Shown: piece by piece, positions 10,071-19,854 of the stretch | Layout of the letters: every line of letters begins with the position of its first letter | Numbering within the stretch: the first letter of the stretch is position 1 | Assembly: GCA_001515945.1 (NCBI GenBank) | Contig: LOER01000023.1 | Span: 1 to 64,000 of the forward strand | Reading direction: 5' to 3' | Length of the DNA: 64,000 bases | From: Desulfitibacter sp. BRH_c19 | Lineage (GTDB): Bacteria; Bacillota; DSM-16504; Desulfitibacterales; Desulfitibacteraceae | Notes under the pieces: model-generated | What the model was told of the DNA's origin: nothing | The model's input: the letters and a program-made list of their open reading frames with translations, nothing else | Database searches by the model: none | Made by a program: the position numbers and the translations under genes

Positions 10071-10103
10071 AAAAAAAGACAAGCTATTCTTTATGCTTGT
10101 CTT
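10071..10103 (-). terminator. Intrinsic terminator after the hybrid sensor kinase
   Basis: The hairpin AAGACAAGC with GCTTGTCTT is followed by seven U residues on the minus strand, about 125 bases after the kinase stop codon. It separates the comEA-kinase transcript from the fdh operon. Confidence 0.85.
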
Positions 10104-10228
10104 GGTGTCAATAAAACAAATATTAGTCTTTCATTTTCCCTGAATATTATCCTAATACTACATTTACTTGATATTTCCTTCTCATATGCTAAAAAGTTTA
10201 AAATATTACTATAAATAACATATAAGTA

Positions 10229-13027
10229 CTATTCTCTATCATCAAGTATTTTCTTTATTAAAGAATACAAGGCATCTGATTTTACAGGCTTAGATAGATA
10301 ATAGTCCATCCCTGCTCTAAAACATTCCTGCTCGGCTCCCTTAATGGCATGAGCAGTCATGGCAATGATAGGAACATGCCCACCTTCCCTTTTTTCTTTA
10401 TTTCTAATGAGTGCTGTAGCTTCAAATCCATCCATTTCTGGCATTTGGACATCCATTAAAATAAGATCAAAATTGTAATTATCAAATGCTTCTACTGCTT
10501 CCTTCCCATTTTCTACAGCAACTGCATCCCAACCCTTCATTTCAAATTGGGTTAAAACTAATTCTCTGTTTAGTTCATTATCTTCCGCAATTAAGGCTTT
10601 AAATCCACCACTATTTTTGGTCTTTGTTTTGTTATGATTCCTAAGATTAGCTATCCCATTGGAAGTAATATCAATTTCATCATTATTGTTATCAACAAAA
10701 AGGATATCTGGTACCATCATTGTAACAGTAAATGAAAATGTGGTTCCCGTGCCAGGTTCACTAGTATAAGAGATGCTCCCACCCATCATTTCAACAAGTC
10801 TTTTTGAAATCACCAGGCCCAAGCCAGTTCCACCAAACCTTCTTGTAGAAGAACCATCAACTTGGCTAAAGCTTTTGAAAAGAAGATCTCCTTTATCCTC
10901 TGGAATCCCTATGCCTGTATCTTTAATCTCATATTTTATCTTAATCAAATTATTAACAAGTTCTTCCATAGTAACCTTTATATAAATGCCACCCTCTTCT
11001 GTAAACTTAAGTGCATTGTCAATAAGATTATTTAATACTTGCTGTAATCGTACTGGGTCGCCTGATATAATGTGCGGTATTTTTGGATGAATATAGTAAT
11101 CTATCTTTAAACCTTTGGCCTCGGCTTTAAACACAAAAACTTCAATAGTTTGTTTAGTGATTGCTTTAATATCAAAATCTATCTTCTCCAGGTCAAGCTT
11201 TCCTGCTTCAATCTTTGAAAAATCTAGAATATCATTTACTATCCTCAAAAGAGAACCTGAGGCGGTTTTCACCATTGATAGGTACTCTCTTTGAGTATCT
11301 TTTAGATCAGTATCTAAAACCAAATCTGTCATGCCCATAATAGCATTCATAGGGGTACGAATTTCATGACTCATATTAGCAAGGAATTCGCCCTTTGCAC
11401 GATTTGCTGCTTCTGCTGTTTCCTTTGCTTGTTTTAACTCCTTTTCAACTACCTTCCTTTCGCTTATATCACGGATAATTTTCATACGTATATGTTCATC
11501 TCTATAAACCATACCTTGTGAACTTATTTCCACGGGAAACGAGCTGCCATCTTTACGACAATGAAATCTTTCCATAAGTACCCCTTCTTCAGAGACCTTA
11601 AGTATCTGTGATCTAACAAGCTTTACCTTATCACAACGCAAATCCTTAATATTTAATTCCAGCAACTCTTCATATTCATATTCATAAGCTCTAACAGCTG
11701 CTCTATTTGCATCAATTATTTTACCATCAGCACCAATGAATAGGATTATATCTCTAGCATGTTTAGATAAAAGCTGATACCTTTTTAAGACTTCTTCAGC
11801 TTGCTTACGATCTGTAATATCTTCTTTAACTGCAATATAGTGGGATATTTCTCCTTGAGAACTTATTATAGAAGAAATGGATGCTTGTTCCCAGTATAAT
11901 TGCCCATTCTTTTTCTTATTAAGAAACTCGCCTCTCCATTCCTTACCAGAGCTTATTGTTTCCCATAGCTCATCATAGGTCTTTCTATCTGTTCTACCTG
12001 ACTTAAGGAGATTTGGTTTCTTTCCCATGACTTCCTCTCTTAGATACCCAGTAATCTCCGTAAACTTTGAATTAACATATTCAATATAACCTTCATTATC
12101 TGTTATCACCGCTACACTTGGGCTATGTTCTACGGCTTTATACAGTTTTTTAGCCTGTACTTCTGCTTCTTTATGCTGAACAATCTCCTTTGTTAATTTA
12201 GCATTTGTTTCTTCTAAATCATCCTTTGTCTGTTTTAATTGGAAGAACAACGAATTATATGGTTTTTTTAGATTGGTTTCTACAATGGCTTTATATATTA
12301 AATAAAAAGCGACCACCTTAAATACATGACCTATAACATTTGATAATCCATATACATCTACATAAAAAGTAAAGGCAAGTTCAGATCCAATTGTAAAAAG
12401 TATTGCAGTTATTAGGAGCATACAGACTCTATCATGAAAATGCTTTCTATACCGATACAGTAAATATACAGCAACCAGCAATATAATTGAAATTACATAC
12501 TCACTACTAACCTTAAACAATGTAAGCCCTTGACCAGGGATAAAGCAATCGGGAAAATAATCCCAATAAAAGATGCCAGCAAAAAGGAATGCTGCCACCA
12601 AACTATGCCCAAGAGAAATTACAGCTGGTTTAAGCTCTTTAAAGAGAAATCCAGTTGCAATAAATAAGGAGATACTTTGAACATACCTTGCAATAATCCA
12701 TAGTTGAGTTGCTAAATTGGATGTATCCCCTGGGAAAACTCCCATTCCTTGATATGCAAGGGTATGTAATAGATCATACAATCCTACAAAGCCAAAGGAA
12801 ATCCCTATAAATATAAAATAGCAATTTTTAGTGATACTGTAAGTATTTATTGCTATGATAAATATTGAAAAGGCCACAAGTATTGAAAATAGTTCAATGA
12901 TTGTATGAAAAAAGAGAAAATTTAAAGACATAAATATAAAAGAAGTAACTGCAAGTAAAAGACTCATCAGTACAACCTTTCTATAATCAACGGAAGTTAC
13001 ATTTTGCTTGCCCTGTAAGTTGCTCAT
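10229..13027 (-). CDS. MASE3-PAS-PAS hybrid sensor histidine kinase with receiver domain
   Basis: A 932-residue membrane kinase. Residues 1-245 form seven or eight membrane helices resembling the MASE3 sensor domain (HTLAYQGMGVFPG, NLATQLWIIARY). A coiled linker follows, then PAS domains at about 295-410 and 415-530. The HisKA domain has the phospho-acceptor His554 in SHEIRTPMNAIMG, followed by a HATPase domain with N-, G1- and G2-box motifs (NNLIDNALKF, DTGIGIP, GGTGLGL), and a receiver domain with Asp859 (ILMDVQMPEMDG). There is no DNA-binding output in the protein. It starts 15 bases after the comEA stop, with AAAGGATC in front, so it is probably co-transcribed with comEA. It reads toward, but is terminated before, the fdh operon; regulation of fdh by it is only an inference. 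Confidence 0.9.
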   Translation of the reverse strand: MSNLQGKQNVTSVDYRKVVLMSLLLAVTSFIFMSLNFLFFHTIIELFSILVAFSIFIIAINTYSITKNCYFIFIGISFGFVGLYDLLHTLAYQGMGVFPGDTSNLATQLWIIARYVQSISLFIATGFLFKELKPAVISLGHSLVAAFLFAGIFYWDYFPDCFIPGQGLTLFKVSSEYVISIILLVAVYLLYRYRKHFHDRVCMLLITAILFTIGSELAFTFYVDVYGLSNVIGHVFKVVAFYLIYKAIVETNLKKPYNSLFFQLKQTKDDLEETNAKLTKEIVQHKEAEVQAKKLYKAVEHSPSVAVITDNEGYIEYVNSKFTEITGYLREEVMGKKPNLLKSGRTDRKTYDELWETISSGKEWRGEFLNKKKNGQLYWEQASISSIISSQGEISHYIAVKEDITDRKQAEEVLKRYQLLSKHARDIILFIGADGKIIDANRAAVRAYEYEYEELLELNIKDLRCDKVKLVRSQILKVSEEGVLMERFHCRKDGSSFPVEISSQGMVYRDEHIRMKIIRDISERKVVEKELKQAKETAEAANRAKGEFLANMSHEIRTPMNAIMGMTDLVLDTDLKDTQREYLSMVKTASGSLLRIVNDILDFSKIEAGKLDLEKIDFDIKAITKQTIEVFVFKAEAKGLKIDYYIHPKIPHIISGDPVRLQQVLNNLIDNALKFTEEGGIYIKVTMEELVNNLIKIKYEIKDTGIGIPEDKGDLLFKSFSQVDGSSTRRFGGTGLGLVISKRLVEMMGGSISYTSEPGTGTTFSFTVTMMVPDILFVDNNNDEIDITSNGIANLRNHNKTKTKNSGGFKALIAEDNELNRELVLTQFEMKGWDAVAVENGKEAVEAFDNYNFDLILMDVQMPEMDGFEATALIRNKEKREGGHVPIIAMTAHAIKGAEQECFRAGMDYYLSKPVKSDALYSLIKKILDDRE

Positions 13028-13042
13028 ATTATGATCCTTTCA

Positions 13043-13618
13043 TTAATACGTAGTTATAGCACTTTCTATCGCAGAAAATTTTTTATCTCCTATACCAGTT
13101 ACTAGCTTTATTTCTTCTATGGTAGTAAAACCTCCATTTTGCTCTCTATATTCTATAATTCTTTGGGCAAGAGCAGGTCCAATCCCAGACAGGCTCTCTA
13201 ACTCCTCCTGCCCAGCTGTATTAATATTTATGAATATATTGCCTTGTTTGTCTCCTTCGCTATTAATCTGAGTTTCTGGAGTATTCTTTACAATTGACGA
13301 AATATGGATTTTTTGTCCATCTTTTAGGACTTCTGCAAGGTTTAATGAATTTAAATCTGCATCAGGTAAAGGTACAGCTTTTTTGACTGCATCATCAATT
13401 CTTTTATCTTTATTAAATTCATAGATACCTGGGTTCACAACTTGCCCTGAAACATGGACGACTACAAAGTCCTTAATTTCATCTGTCTTGAGTACATTTC
13501 CTTCGGTAAGCGTAATAGGATCTCTTTTCTCGTTAATTTTTGCATAATATGCACCAGAACTGAATATTATAGCAGTAACTATAATAAGTAAAATTATATG
13601 TGACTTTTGAAAATTCAT
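13043..13618 (-). CDS. comEA: ComEA competence DNA receptor
   Basis: A 191-residue membrane-anchored double-stranded-DNA-binding protein. It has one N-terminal membrane helix (about residues 8-25), an SLBB domain (VHVSGQVVNPGIYEF, about 53-110) and a C-terminal helix-hairpin-helix pair (INTAGQEELESLSGIGPALAQ and KLVTGIGDKKF) that binds DNA. The length is usual for Firmicutes. It sits downstream of leuS as in many Clostridia, but comEC does not follow; instead a large sensor kinase begins 15 bases later. That displaced order is odd. The family call is secure. Confidence 0.93.
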   Translation of the reverse strand: MNFQKSHIILLIIVTAIIFSSGAYYAKINEKRDPITLTEGNVLKTDEIKDFVVVHVSGQVVNPGIYEFNKDKRIDDAVKKAVPLPDADLNSLNLAEVLKDGQKIHISSIVKNTPETQINSEGDKQGNIFININTAGQEELESLSGIGPALAQRIIEYREQNGGFTTIEEIKLVTGIGDKKFSAIESAITTY

Positions 13619-13753
13619 ATCCTCACCTCAAATTTACTTGATCCCCTTTGAGGCAGAATACTACATTTACTTCTCTATTTCCTGCTTTTTATCAATAAAA
13701 TAAGCTAACAATCCATCTAGTTCAGAATTCCGAGTCAAAAAGTAATCTTTGTA

Positions 13754-13784
13754 CAAAAAAAGCAGACGCAATGTCTGACTTTTT
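13754..13784 (-). terminator. Intrinsic terminator after leuS
   Basis: Directly after the leuS stop, AAAAAGTCAGAC pairs with GTCTGCTTTTT around a five-base loop and ends in a run of seven U on the minus strand. Confidence 0.88.
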
Positions 13785-13785
13785 G

Positions 13786-16269
13786 TTATTTAACCACTAT
13801 ATTCACTAGTTTTTCCTTTATATATATAAACTTAACTATATTTTTTCCATCCAGATACTTGCTCACCTTACCCTCTTTAGTAACCTTTGTTTTTACTTCT
13901 TCCTCACTTATCCCTACAGGAAGTGTGAGCTTGCCACGCACTTTACCATTTATTTGTATTGCTATTGTTATTTCATCCTGAAACAACGCATCAGCCTCAT
14001 AAGCAGGCCATTTCTGGGTATGAACACTTCCCTGATTACCCAAAACCTGCCATAGCTCTTCAGTAATATGCGGCGCAAAGGGTGCAAGTACAAGAGTCAA
14101 CTTGTCTAGCGAATCTTTGACCAATGGCAAATTTTGTTCTGTAAATTCAACATTATCTTTGTAGTGATAAAGAGAATTTACCAACTCCATAATTGAACTT
14201 ATTGCTGTGTTAAAGTTAAATCTTTCTGTGATATCATCAGTAACTTTTTTAACAGAGGCGTTTAATGCAAAGTATAAATCTTTGTCTGCCTTGTTATTAA
14301 TTTTCGCAGAACCTATTACATTATCTAAATGATTGTTATAGGCATATACTAATCTCCAGACCCTATTTAGAAAGCGGAAACATCCTTCTACCCCCTGATC
14401 ACTCCATTCTAAATCCCTTTCAGGTGGTGCAGCAAATAGTATAAATAGCCTTGCTGTATCAGCACCATATTTAGAAATTATCTCCTCAGGGCTAACAACA
14501 TTACCCTTGGATTTGGACATTTTGCCTCCATCCTTTAATACCATCCCTTGGGTAAGGAGGTTTTGGAAGGGCTCCTCAACTGATACTAAATCTAAGTCAT
14601 AAACAACTTTTGTAAAAAAGCGTGCATACATTAGATGCAAAATAGCGTGTTCTACACCACCAATATATTGATCAACATTCATCCAATAGTCAACCTTTTC
14701 TCTTTCAAAGGCATACTCATCTGATTTAGGGCTTGCATAACGTAAAAAGTACCAAGATGAACAAACAAAAGTGTCCATTGTATCCGTTTCTCGTCTAGCC
14801 TCTGATCCACATGTCGGGCAGGTTGTTTTCCAAAAGGATGGATCTTTTAAAGGTGATTCTCCAGAAGGTTTGAACTCAACCTGTTCTGGCAAAATAACAG
14901 GTAGTTGATCATCCGGAATTGGAACTACACCACATTTATCACAATAGACTATAGGTATGGCAGCACCCCAGTACCTTTGTCTGGAGATTAGCCAATCTCG
15001 AAGCCGATAGTTAACTTGCTTCTTGCCCTTGTCAGCTTCTTCAAGATAAGCAGATACCTTGGCAATACCATCTTCCACACTTAACCCATTATAATCTCCT
15101 GAATTAACCAGACTTCCAGGACCTACGTAGGCCTCAGTCATAGTTTCTCCCTTTAAATTTTCATCTTCTGGGCTAATAACCACCTGAATAGGCAAGTCAT
15201 ATTTTCTTGCAAACTCAAAGTCCCTATGATCATGAGCGGGTACGGCCATGATAGCACCTGTACCATAACCCATAAGTACATAGTTGGCTATCCAAATGGG
15301 TATTTTCTCCCCATTCATTGGATTAATTGCAAAAGAACCTGTAAAGACTCCTTCCTTTTCGCCTTCGTCTGATGTTCTATCTTCAGCTTCAACCTTTGAA
15401 ACCTTTTTTACAAATTCTTTTACTTCTTGCTCTTTCTCGGAGCCCTGTATTAGTTCTTCAACCAATGGATGTTCTGGGGCAAGTACCATATAAGTAGCGC
15501 CAAATAAAGTATCTGGTCTTGTAGTAAACACTTTTAGTTCGTGCCCTTTTTCTGTAGCAAACTTTACTTCTGCACCTTCACTTCGACCTATCCAATTTCT
15601 CTGCATTATTTTAACCTTTTCAGGCCACCCAGGAAGCTTATCTAAGTCTTCTAAAAGTCTATCAGCATAGTCTGTGATTTTAAAGAACCACTGATCTAAA
15701 TTTTTCTTGATTACTTGTGTGCCACAACGTTCACAACCCTCATCTACAACCTGCTCATTAGCCAGAACTGTGTTACAACTTGGACACCAGTTTACCTGAG
15801 CATACTTTTTATATGCTAGTCCATTATGGAAAAGCTGTAAAAATAACCACTGAGTCCATTTATAATAATCCTTATGACAAGTAGCTATTTCTCTATCCCA
15901 ATCATAGCTTATTCCCATTAACTTTAGCTGGATCTTCATATTTTCAATATTTTCCCACGTCCACTTAGCAGGAGGTATCCCGTGCTTAATAGCAGCATTT
16001 TCAGCTGGCAAGCCAAAGGAATCCCAGCCCATAGGATGAAGTACATTAAATCCCTGCATACTCTTAAATCGTGCAACTACATCCCCAATGGAGTAATTTC
16101 TTACATGTCCCATATGTAAATTACCTGAAGGGTAAGGAAACATCTCCAGAACATAATATTTTTCTCTAGACTTGTCCTCATCAACTTGATATATTTTTGA
16201 ATTGTCCCATTTTTGCTGCCACTTAGGTTCCAGATCATTAAAATAGTATTTTTCTTGCATTTGCTTCAC
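13786..16269 (-). CDS. leuS: Leucyl-tRNA synthetase
   Basis: An 827-residue class I synthetase charging tRNA-Leu. The HIGH-type motif is [15 protein letters not shown] near residue 45, the zinc-binding cysteines ([19 protein letters not shown]) precede the CP1 editing domain with its [12 protein letters not shown] motif, and KMSKSKGN is the catalytic loop near residue 580. The C-terminal anticodon-binding and LeuRS-specific domains are present, so the gene looks full length. It is flanked by terminators on both sides, so it is transcribed on its own. I find no T-box leader in the 150 bases before the start, unlike valS. Confidence 0.97.
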   Translation of the reverse strand: MKQMQEKYYFNDLEPKWQQKWDNSKIYQVDEDKSREKYYVLEMFPYPSGNLHMGHVRNYSIGDVVARFKSMQGFNVLHPMGWDSFGLPAENAAIKHGIPPAKWTWENIENMKIQLKLMGISYDWDREIATCHKDYYKWTQWLFLQLFHNGLAYKKYAQVNWCPSCNTVLANEQVVDEGCERCGTQVIKKNLDQWFFKITDYADRLLEDLDKLPGWPEKVKIMQRNWIGRSEGAEVKFATEKGHELKVFTTRPDTLFGATYMVLAPEHPLVEELIQGSEKEQEVKEFVKKVSKVEAEDRTSDEGEKEGVFTGSFAINPMNGEKIPIWIANYVLMGYGTGAIMAVPAHDHRDFEFARKYDLPIQVVISPEDENLKGETMTEAYVGPGSLVNSGDYNGLSVEDGIAKVSAYLEEADKGKKQVNYRLRDWLISRQRYWGAAIPIVYCDKCGVVPIPDDQLPVILPEQVEFKPSGESPLKDPSFWKTTCPTCGSEARRETDTMDTFVCSSWYFLRYASPKSDEYAFEREKVDYWMNVDQYIGGVEHAILHLMYARFFTKVVYDLDLVSVEEPFQNLLTQGMVLKDGGKMSKSKGNVVSPEEIISKYGADTARLFILFAAPPERDLEWSDQGVEGCFRFLNRVWRLVYAYNNHLDNVIGSAKINNKADKDLYFALNASVKKVTDDITERFNFNTAISSIMELVNSLYHYKDNVEFTEQNLPLVKDSLDKLTLVLAPFAPHITEELWQVLGNQGSVHTQKWPAYEADALFQDEITIAIQINGKVRGKLTLPVGISEEEVKTKVTKEGKVSKYLDGKNIVKFIYIKEKLVNIVVK

Positions 16270-16298
16270 CCCTTATACGCTTTATTTCCTATTAATTT

Positions 16299-16347
16299 GG
16301 GGACATTCCTCGGCCACAGAGCATACCCTCATAAGAGGTGTGTCCCC
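16299..16347. repeat. GGGGACA...TGTCCCC palindromic element in the leuS leader
   Basis: Seven-base perfect arms GGGGACA (16299-16305) and TGTCCCC (16341-16347) enclose a GC-richer centre with CCTC/GAGG. Elements with GGGGAC...GTCCCC ends recur as REP-like repeats in several Clostridia, but only one copy is seen here. Confidence 0.45.
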
Positions 16348-16360
16348 TTTCCTTAACAAA

Positions 16361-16383
16361 GAAAAATCCCTATTACAAGGGAA
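16361..16383 (-). terminator. Intrinsic terminator between rsfS and leuS
   Basis: TCCCTTGTAATAGGGA followed by TTTTTC on the minus strand forms a short stem with a U-run 40 bases after rsfS. It could equally act as an attenuator in the leuS leader. Confidence 0.65.
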
Positions 16384-16424
16384 ACAGTCGTAATATTACT
16401 AGTAAAATTATAGATTACATATAT

Positions 16425-16787
16425 TTAAAAGTCAATTAGCTCAGTTTCTACTTCTATTTTAGTGGCATCACCCCATAAAGTTTCTAGGTCATAAAACCTT
16501 CTCATATCTTCCTGGAATATATGTATTACCACACTACCATAATCTAATAATATCCAAGTAGCCTCTCTTAAGCCCTCTCTTGATAAAACCTTTAAATCTC
16601 TATCTTTCATTTCATGTTCAATGTTACCTGCAATAGCCTGTGCTTGAGTTCTATTTGTAGCAGTACATAACACAAAATAATCTGTGATGATTGTAACATC
16701 ATCCATTTTAAGAATAACAACATCACGTGCTTTTTTATCTAGAGCAGCCTTCGCTACTACTTGTGCTAAATCTAAGATATCTGACAA
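16425..16787 (-). CDS. rsfS: Ribosome silencing factor RsfS
   Basis: A 120-residue protein of the RsfS/Iojap (DUF143) family that binds L14 on the 50S subunit and blocks joining of the 30S subunit under starvation. Family motifs include VAKAALDKKARDVVILK, DYFVLCTATN and the C-terminal SVVIHIFQEDMRRFYDLE. It lies in the classical order nadD-yqeK-rsfS-leuS with 12 bases between yqeK and it, so it belongs to that operon. Length is normal. Confidence 0.95.
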   Translation of the reverse strand: MSDILDLAQVVAKAALDKKARDVVILKMDDVTIITDYFVLCTATNRTQAQAIAGNIEHEMKDRDLKVLSREGLREATWILLDYGSVVIHIFQEDMRRFYDLETLWGDATKIEVETELIDF

Positions 16788-16799
16788 AAACTATCACTC

Positions 16800-17363
16800 C
16801 TATCTATTTAAATAATGGTTTCTCGTTTCAACTGTCAATGGATGAATTATCTCTTCTGTATCCATTAGGTACTTCAATGTGCTATTAAGACAGTATAGCA
16901 TAGCTTTATCCAAATTACTAAGAGCTAGTTCTATTAACTCATTTGAGCCATCAATATTTCTTTCTGGTTCAAGAATATCTGAAATATATACCACCATAGA
17001 AATGCTACCCATTTTAGGACTACCAAGAGTATGAAATCTAATGGCCTCTAGAATTGTTTCATCTGTGATACCAAGTTTATTCTCAGTTAGCCATGCACCC
17101 ACATAGGAATGCAATAAAATCGGAATATCTATATCCATAGGATAATGGTAAAGCTGATACTTTTTTGCAAGATAGATTAATTCTTTTTTGTCCATATCTC
17201 TTGCTATATCATGTAGCAAGCCTGCTGTATAGGCTAAATGCCAGTCCAAAGAGTTTTTTTTTGCAATATATTTAGCAAGATTTGCTACTCTGTGGCTGTG
17301 CTCTAGTCTTTTAGTAGAAAGATATTTTTTTAGAATAGCGTTAAAGTTGGCTGTTGACAGCAA
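16800..17363 (-). CDS. yqeK: YqeK HD-domain phosphohydrolase (diadenosine tetraphosphatase family)
   Basis: A 187-residue HD-superfamily hydrolase; YqeK homologues split Ap4A into two ADP symmetrically. Visible motifs are [16 protein letters not shown] (H), LLHDIARDM (HD) and [10 protein letters not shown]. The reading frame stays open upstream through nadD, but family length and a GGGAAGG site point to a TTG start at 17363, overlapping the nadD end by 23 bases. The overlap suggests translational coupling. The start is inferred; the function rests on the family. Confidence 0.88.
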   Translation of the reverse strand: MLSTANFNAILKKYLSTKRLEHSHRVANLAKYIAKKNSLDWHLAYTAGLLHDIARDMDKKELIYLAKKYQLYHYPMDIDIPILLHSYVGAWLTENKLGITDETILEAIRFHTLGSPKMGSISMVVYISDILEPERNIDGSNELIELALSNLDKAMLYCLNSTLKYLMDTEEIIHPLTVETRNHYLNR

Positions 17364-18003
17364 TAATATCTTTCCCTTCCCTGTATAACTTGTTTGTATA
17401 TATATACCGTTCCACAACTTCAGGTAAAAGGTACTTAATAGGTTTACCATTAGCAACCCTTTGACGAATATCGGTAGATGAAATTGATAAAGCAGGAACT
17501 TCAAATGTTAAAAATCTATCCTTGGCAAGAGCTGATATCAGCTCTAACTTTTTATCGAGAACAGATAAATCAAAACCAGGTCTAGTTGCTGCCACAAAGG
17601 TACACATTTCAATTATATTCTCTATGTTTTTCCATGTAAGTATCTCTAGAACTGCATCTGCGCCAGTTATGAAATATATCTCCCATTCTTCCATGTATTT
17701 CTCTCTTAATTGTGAAACTGTATCTATAGCGTAAGAATAGCCTTGTCTATCTATTTCAATTCTGCTCACTTCAAAAAATGTATTGGTGGCTGCTGACAAT
17801 ACAGTCATCAAATATCTGTGTCGTGAATCAGATATTTCTTGTCCTACTTTATGGGGTGGATATCCTGATGGTACAAATATAACCTTATCAAGGCTAAATT
17901 GATCTCTGGCAGTTTCTGCAGTAACTAGATGACCATAATGTACCGGATCAAAAGTTCCTCCCATAATGCCAAGCCTTTTGACTTTTTTTGCTGACAGTAT
18001 CAT
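17341..18003 (-). CDS. nadD: Nicotinate-nucleotide adenylyltransferase
   Basis: About 220 residues, converting nicotinate mononucleotide and ATP to deamido-NAD in NAD synthesis. The nucleotidyltransferase signature [15 protein letters not shown] is near the N-terminus and the C-terminal [11 protein letters not shown] motif is present. The frame is open to 18069, but the ATG at 18003 directly before [15 protein letters not shown] fits the family better and follows GGGGGC. It overlaps yqeK at its 3' end and lies eight bases after a small ORF. Confidence 0.93.
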   Translation of the reverse strand: MILSAKKVKRLGIMGGTFDPVHYGHLVTAETARDQFSLDKVIFVPSGYPPHKVGQEISDSRHRYLMTVLSAATNTFFEVSRIEIDRQGYSYAIDTVSQLREKYMEEWEIYFITGADAVLEILTWKNIENIIEMCTFVAATRPGFDLSVLDKKLELISALAKDRFLTFEVPALSISSTDIRQRVANGKPIKYLLPEVVERYIYTNKLYREGKDIIAVNSQL

Positions 18004-18010
18004 CGCCCCC

Positions 18011-18181
18011 TTAAAATGCCTCCAAGTGTTCAACAGGCACAAATCTAAGTTCATAATTTGTATCATCATAATTCTTAAGAATTGCTATTTTCATGCCTTT
18101 TCTACTCCTGGTATATGCAATAAGTTGAAACTTCAAATTTCTTCCACAGCCTTTCACTAGAACCCATTCACCTATTTGCAT
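18011..18181 (-). CDS. Small basic protein of unknown function (56 residues)
   Basis: An ATG preceded by GGAGTGATGAAGC opens a 56-residue frame: starts [15 protein letters not shown] and ends [10 protein letters not shown]. Its stop is eight bases before the nadD start, so it fits neatly in the operon, and its composition is ordinary protein-like, with charged residues alternating with hydrophobic ones, suggesting a small beta-rich fold. I do not recognise the family. It is a real-gene candidate because of the good ribosome site, tight packing and lack of any other content in the gap. Confidence 0.6.
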   Translation of the reverse strand: MQIGEWVLVKGCGRNLKFQLIAYTRSRKGMKIAILKNYDDTNYELRFVPVEHLEAF

Positions 18182-18241
18182 GCTTCATCACTCCTCATTT
18201 ATAGAGTATAGGCTATCATGCAAAAGGTTCCTGGTATTTTT

Positions 18242-18535
18242 TTACTCTGGAAGTTCTATAATATCCTTTTTAGATGATTTTCTATAAAGTAAAAAATTTC
18301 TACCTACAACTTGTACCAATTGAGATTTAACTTCTTCTGCAATTCTAATGGAAACATCTTTTGGTATCTCTTCACTATTTGGCAATACTCTAACTTTAAT
18401 TAGTTCCCTAGCTTCTAGCGCTTCATCTACTTGTGCCATGAGGTTTTTGTTGATTCCTCCCTTGCCAATCTGAACTATAGGTTCTAATTCATTACCAAGG
18501 GCTCTTAAAAATCTTTTTTGTTTACCACTTAACAT
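18242..18535 (-). CDS. yhbY: YhbY-type CRM-domain ribosome assembly protein
   Basis: A 97-residue single CRM (CRS1-YhbY) domain protein that associates with pre-50S ribosomes. Diagnostic segments are LSGKQKRFLRALGNELEPIVQIGK with GKGGI, and ELIKVRVLPNS. It lies 18 bases after obg and before the nadD group, the usual Firmicutes order. Confidence 0.94.
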   Translation of the reverse strand: MLSGKQKRFLRALGNELEPIVQIGKGGINKNLMAQVDEALEARELIKVRVLPNSEEIPKDVSIRIAEEVKSQLVQVVGRNFLLYRKSSKKDIIELPE

Positions 18536-18553
18536 AATTATATATTTTCACTC

Positions 18554-19819
18554 CTATTCAAGAAACTCAAATTCTAAATCTCCAATTCTTACAAGATCTC
18601 CATAGTTTATGCCCTTGTCAAGAAGTGCCTGCTCAACACCCATTGCTTTTAAAATACGTTGGAATCTTTTGGCACCCTCTTCGTTATTAAAATCTGTCAT
18701 TGCAAAGTGTTTTTCCACTTCTTTACCTTGGACAACAAACATTCCATCTTCTCTTACAATACTAAATCTTTCCTCAGGCTCCACAAAAACCTCTATTTCA
18801 TCTTCATTATATAGTGGTTCATGCTCAATTTCATCTATTAGTTGTGTTAATCTACCAACGAGTGCCTTAATGCCTGTCCTCGCAACTGCAGATATAGGAA
18901 ATATTTCATATTCTTCTCCAATTTCCTTATTTAGTACTGCTAAATTCTCTTCTGCACCAGGAACATCCATTTTATTTGCAGCTATAATTTGTTTTTTATT
19001 TGCAAGCTTTGGATTGTATAAGAAAAGCTCTTTATTTATAGAATTAAAAACATCTAATATACTTTTATTTTCACCTAGAGTCATATCCAACACATGAACA
19101 AATATCCTAGTTCTTTCAATATGTCTCAGAAATTCATGACCTAATCCAGCTCCCTGATGAGCTCCTTCTATCAAACCCGGAATGTCAGCTACAACAAAAC
19201 TATTCCCTTCTTCTACTGAAACAACTCCTAGGTTGGGCTTAAGAGTTGTGAAAGGATAATCTGCTATTTTGGGCTTGGCTGCCGATATTACAGATATTAA
19301 AGTTGATTTACCTGCATTAGGTAAACCTATTAGGCCAACATCTGCTAACAGTTTAAGCTCTAGAGACAATGTAACTTCCTCACCCGGCTCTCCCTTTTCT
19401 GCAACTGAAGGCACTCTATTTTTTGCACTGGTAAACCGTGCATTTCCTCTGCCTCCTCTACCACCTTTTGCAATAACGACACTCTGATTTTCCTCTGTTA
19501 TATCAGCTATCAAACCACCTGTATCAAAATTCTTGATTATGGTTCCTAGTGGCACTTTAATAATAGAGTCCTCGGCGTTCTTACCATGCATATTTTTACT
19601 TTGCCCATGTTCACCCCTTTTTGCTTTCACATGGGGTTTATACTTAAAATCAACAAGGGTTCGTAAACCCTTATCTCCAACTAAAATAACACTTCCACCA
19701 CCGCCACCATCTCCACCACTAGGCCCACCTTCTGCCACATACTTCTCTCTTCTAAAAGCTACTATCCCATTACCACCGTCTCCGGCCTTGACATATATTT
19801 TTGCCTTATCATAAAACAT
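18554..19819 (-). CDS. obg: GTPase Obg/CgtA
   Basis: A 421-residue essential GTPase for 50S maturation and, in Bacillus, sporulation signalling. Order: glycine-rich Obg fold (GDGGNGIVAFRREKY, GGPSGGDGGGGGSV, residues 1-155), G domain with GLPNAGKSTL, DIPGLIEGA and NKMD, then the Firmicutes OCT domain at the C-terminus. The ATG at 19819 (MFYDKAKIYVKAGDGGNG) fits the family; a TTG 15 bases upstream is less likely. A Spo0B-like gene precedes it, as spo0B precedes obg in Bacillus. Confidence 0.95.
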   Translation of the reverse strand: MFYDKAKIYVKAGDGGNGIVAFRREKYVAEGGPSGGDGGGGGSVILVGDKGLRTLVDFKYKPHVKAKRGEHGQSKNMHGKNAEDSIIKVPLGTIIKNFDTGGLIADITEENQSVVIAKGGRGGRGNARFTSAKNRVPSVAEKGEPGEEVTLSLELKLLADVGLIGLPNAGKSTLISVISAAKPKIADYPFTTLKPNLGVVSVEEGNSFVVADIPGLIEGAHQGAGLGHEFLRHIERTRIFVHVLDMTLGENKSILDVFNSINKELFLYNPKLANKKQIIAANKMDVPGAEENLAVLNKEIGEEYEIFPISAVARTGIKALVGRLTQLIDEIEHEPLYNEDEIEVFVEPEERFSIVREDGMFVVQGKEVEKHFAMTDFNNEEGAKRFQRILKAMGVEQALLDKGINYGDLVRIGDLEFEFLE

Positions 19820-19854
19820 AAAGTAACACCACAATCCTATCTTCGTATTTTTCT

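Noticed and set aside
10002-10214. A 70-codon plus-strand frame between fdhA and the kinase
   Set aside because: It crosses the minus-strand terminator and part of the repeat array, has odd composition and no ribosome site.
16270-16424. T-box leader before leuS
   Set aside because: The GGTGGNACCGCG box is absent and the gap is too short for a stem I plus antiterminator.
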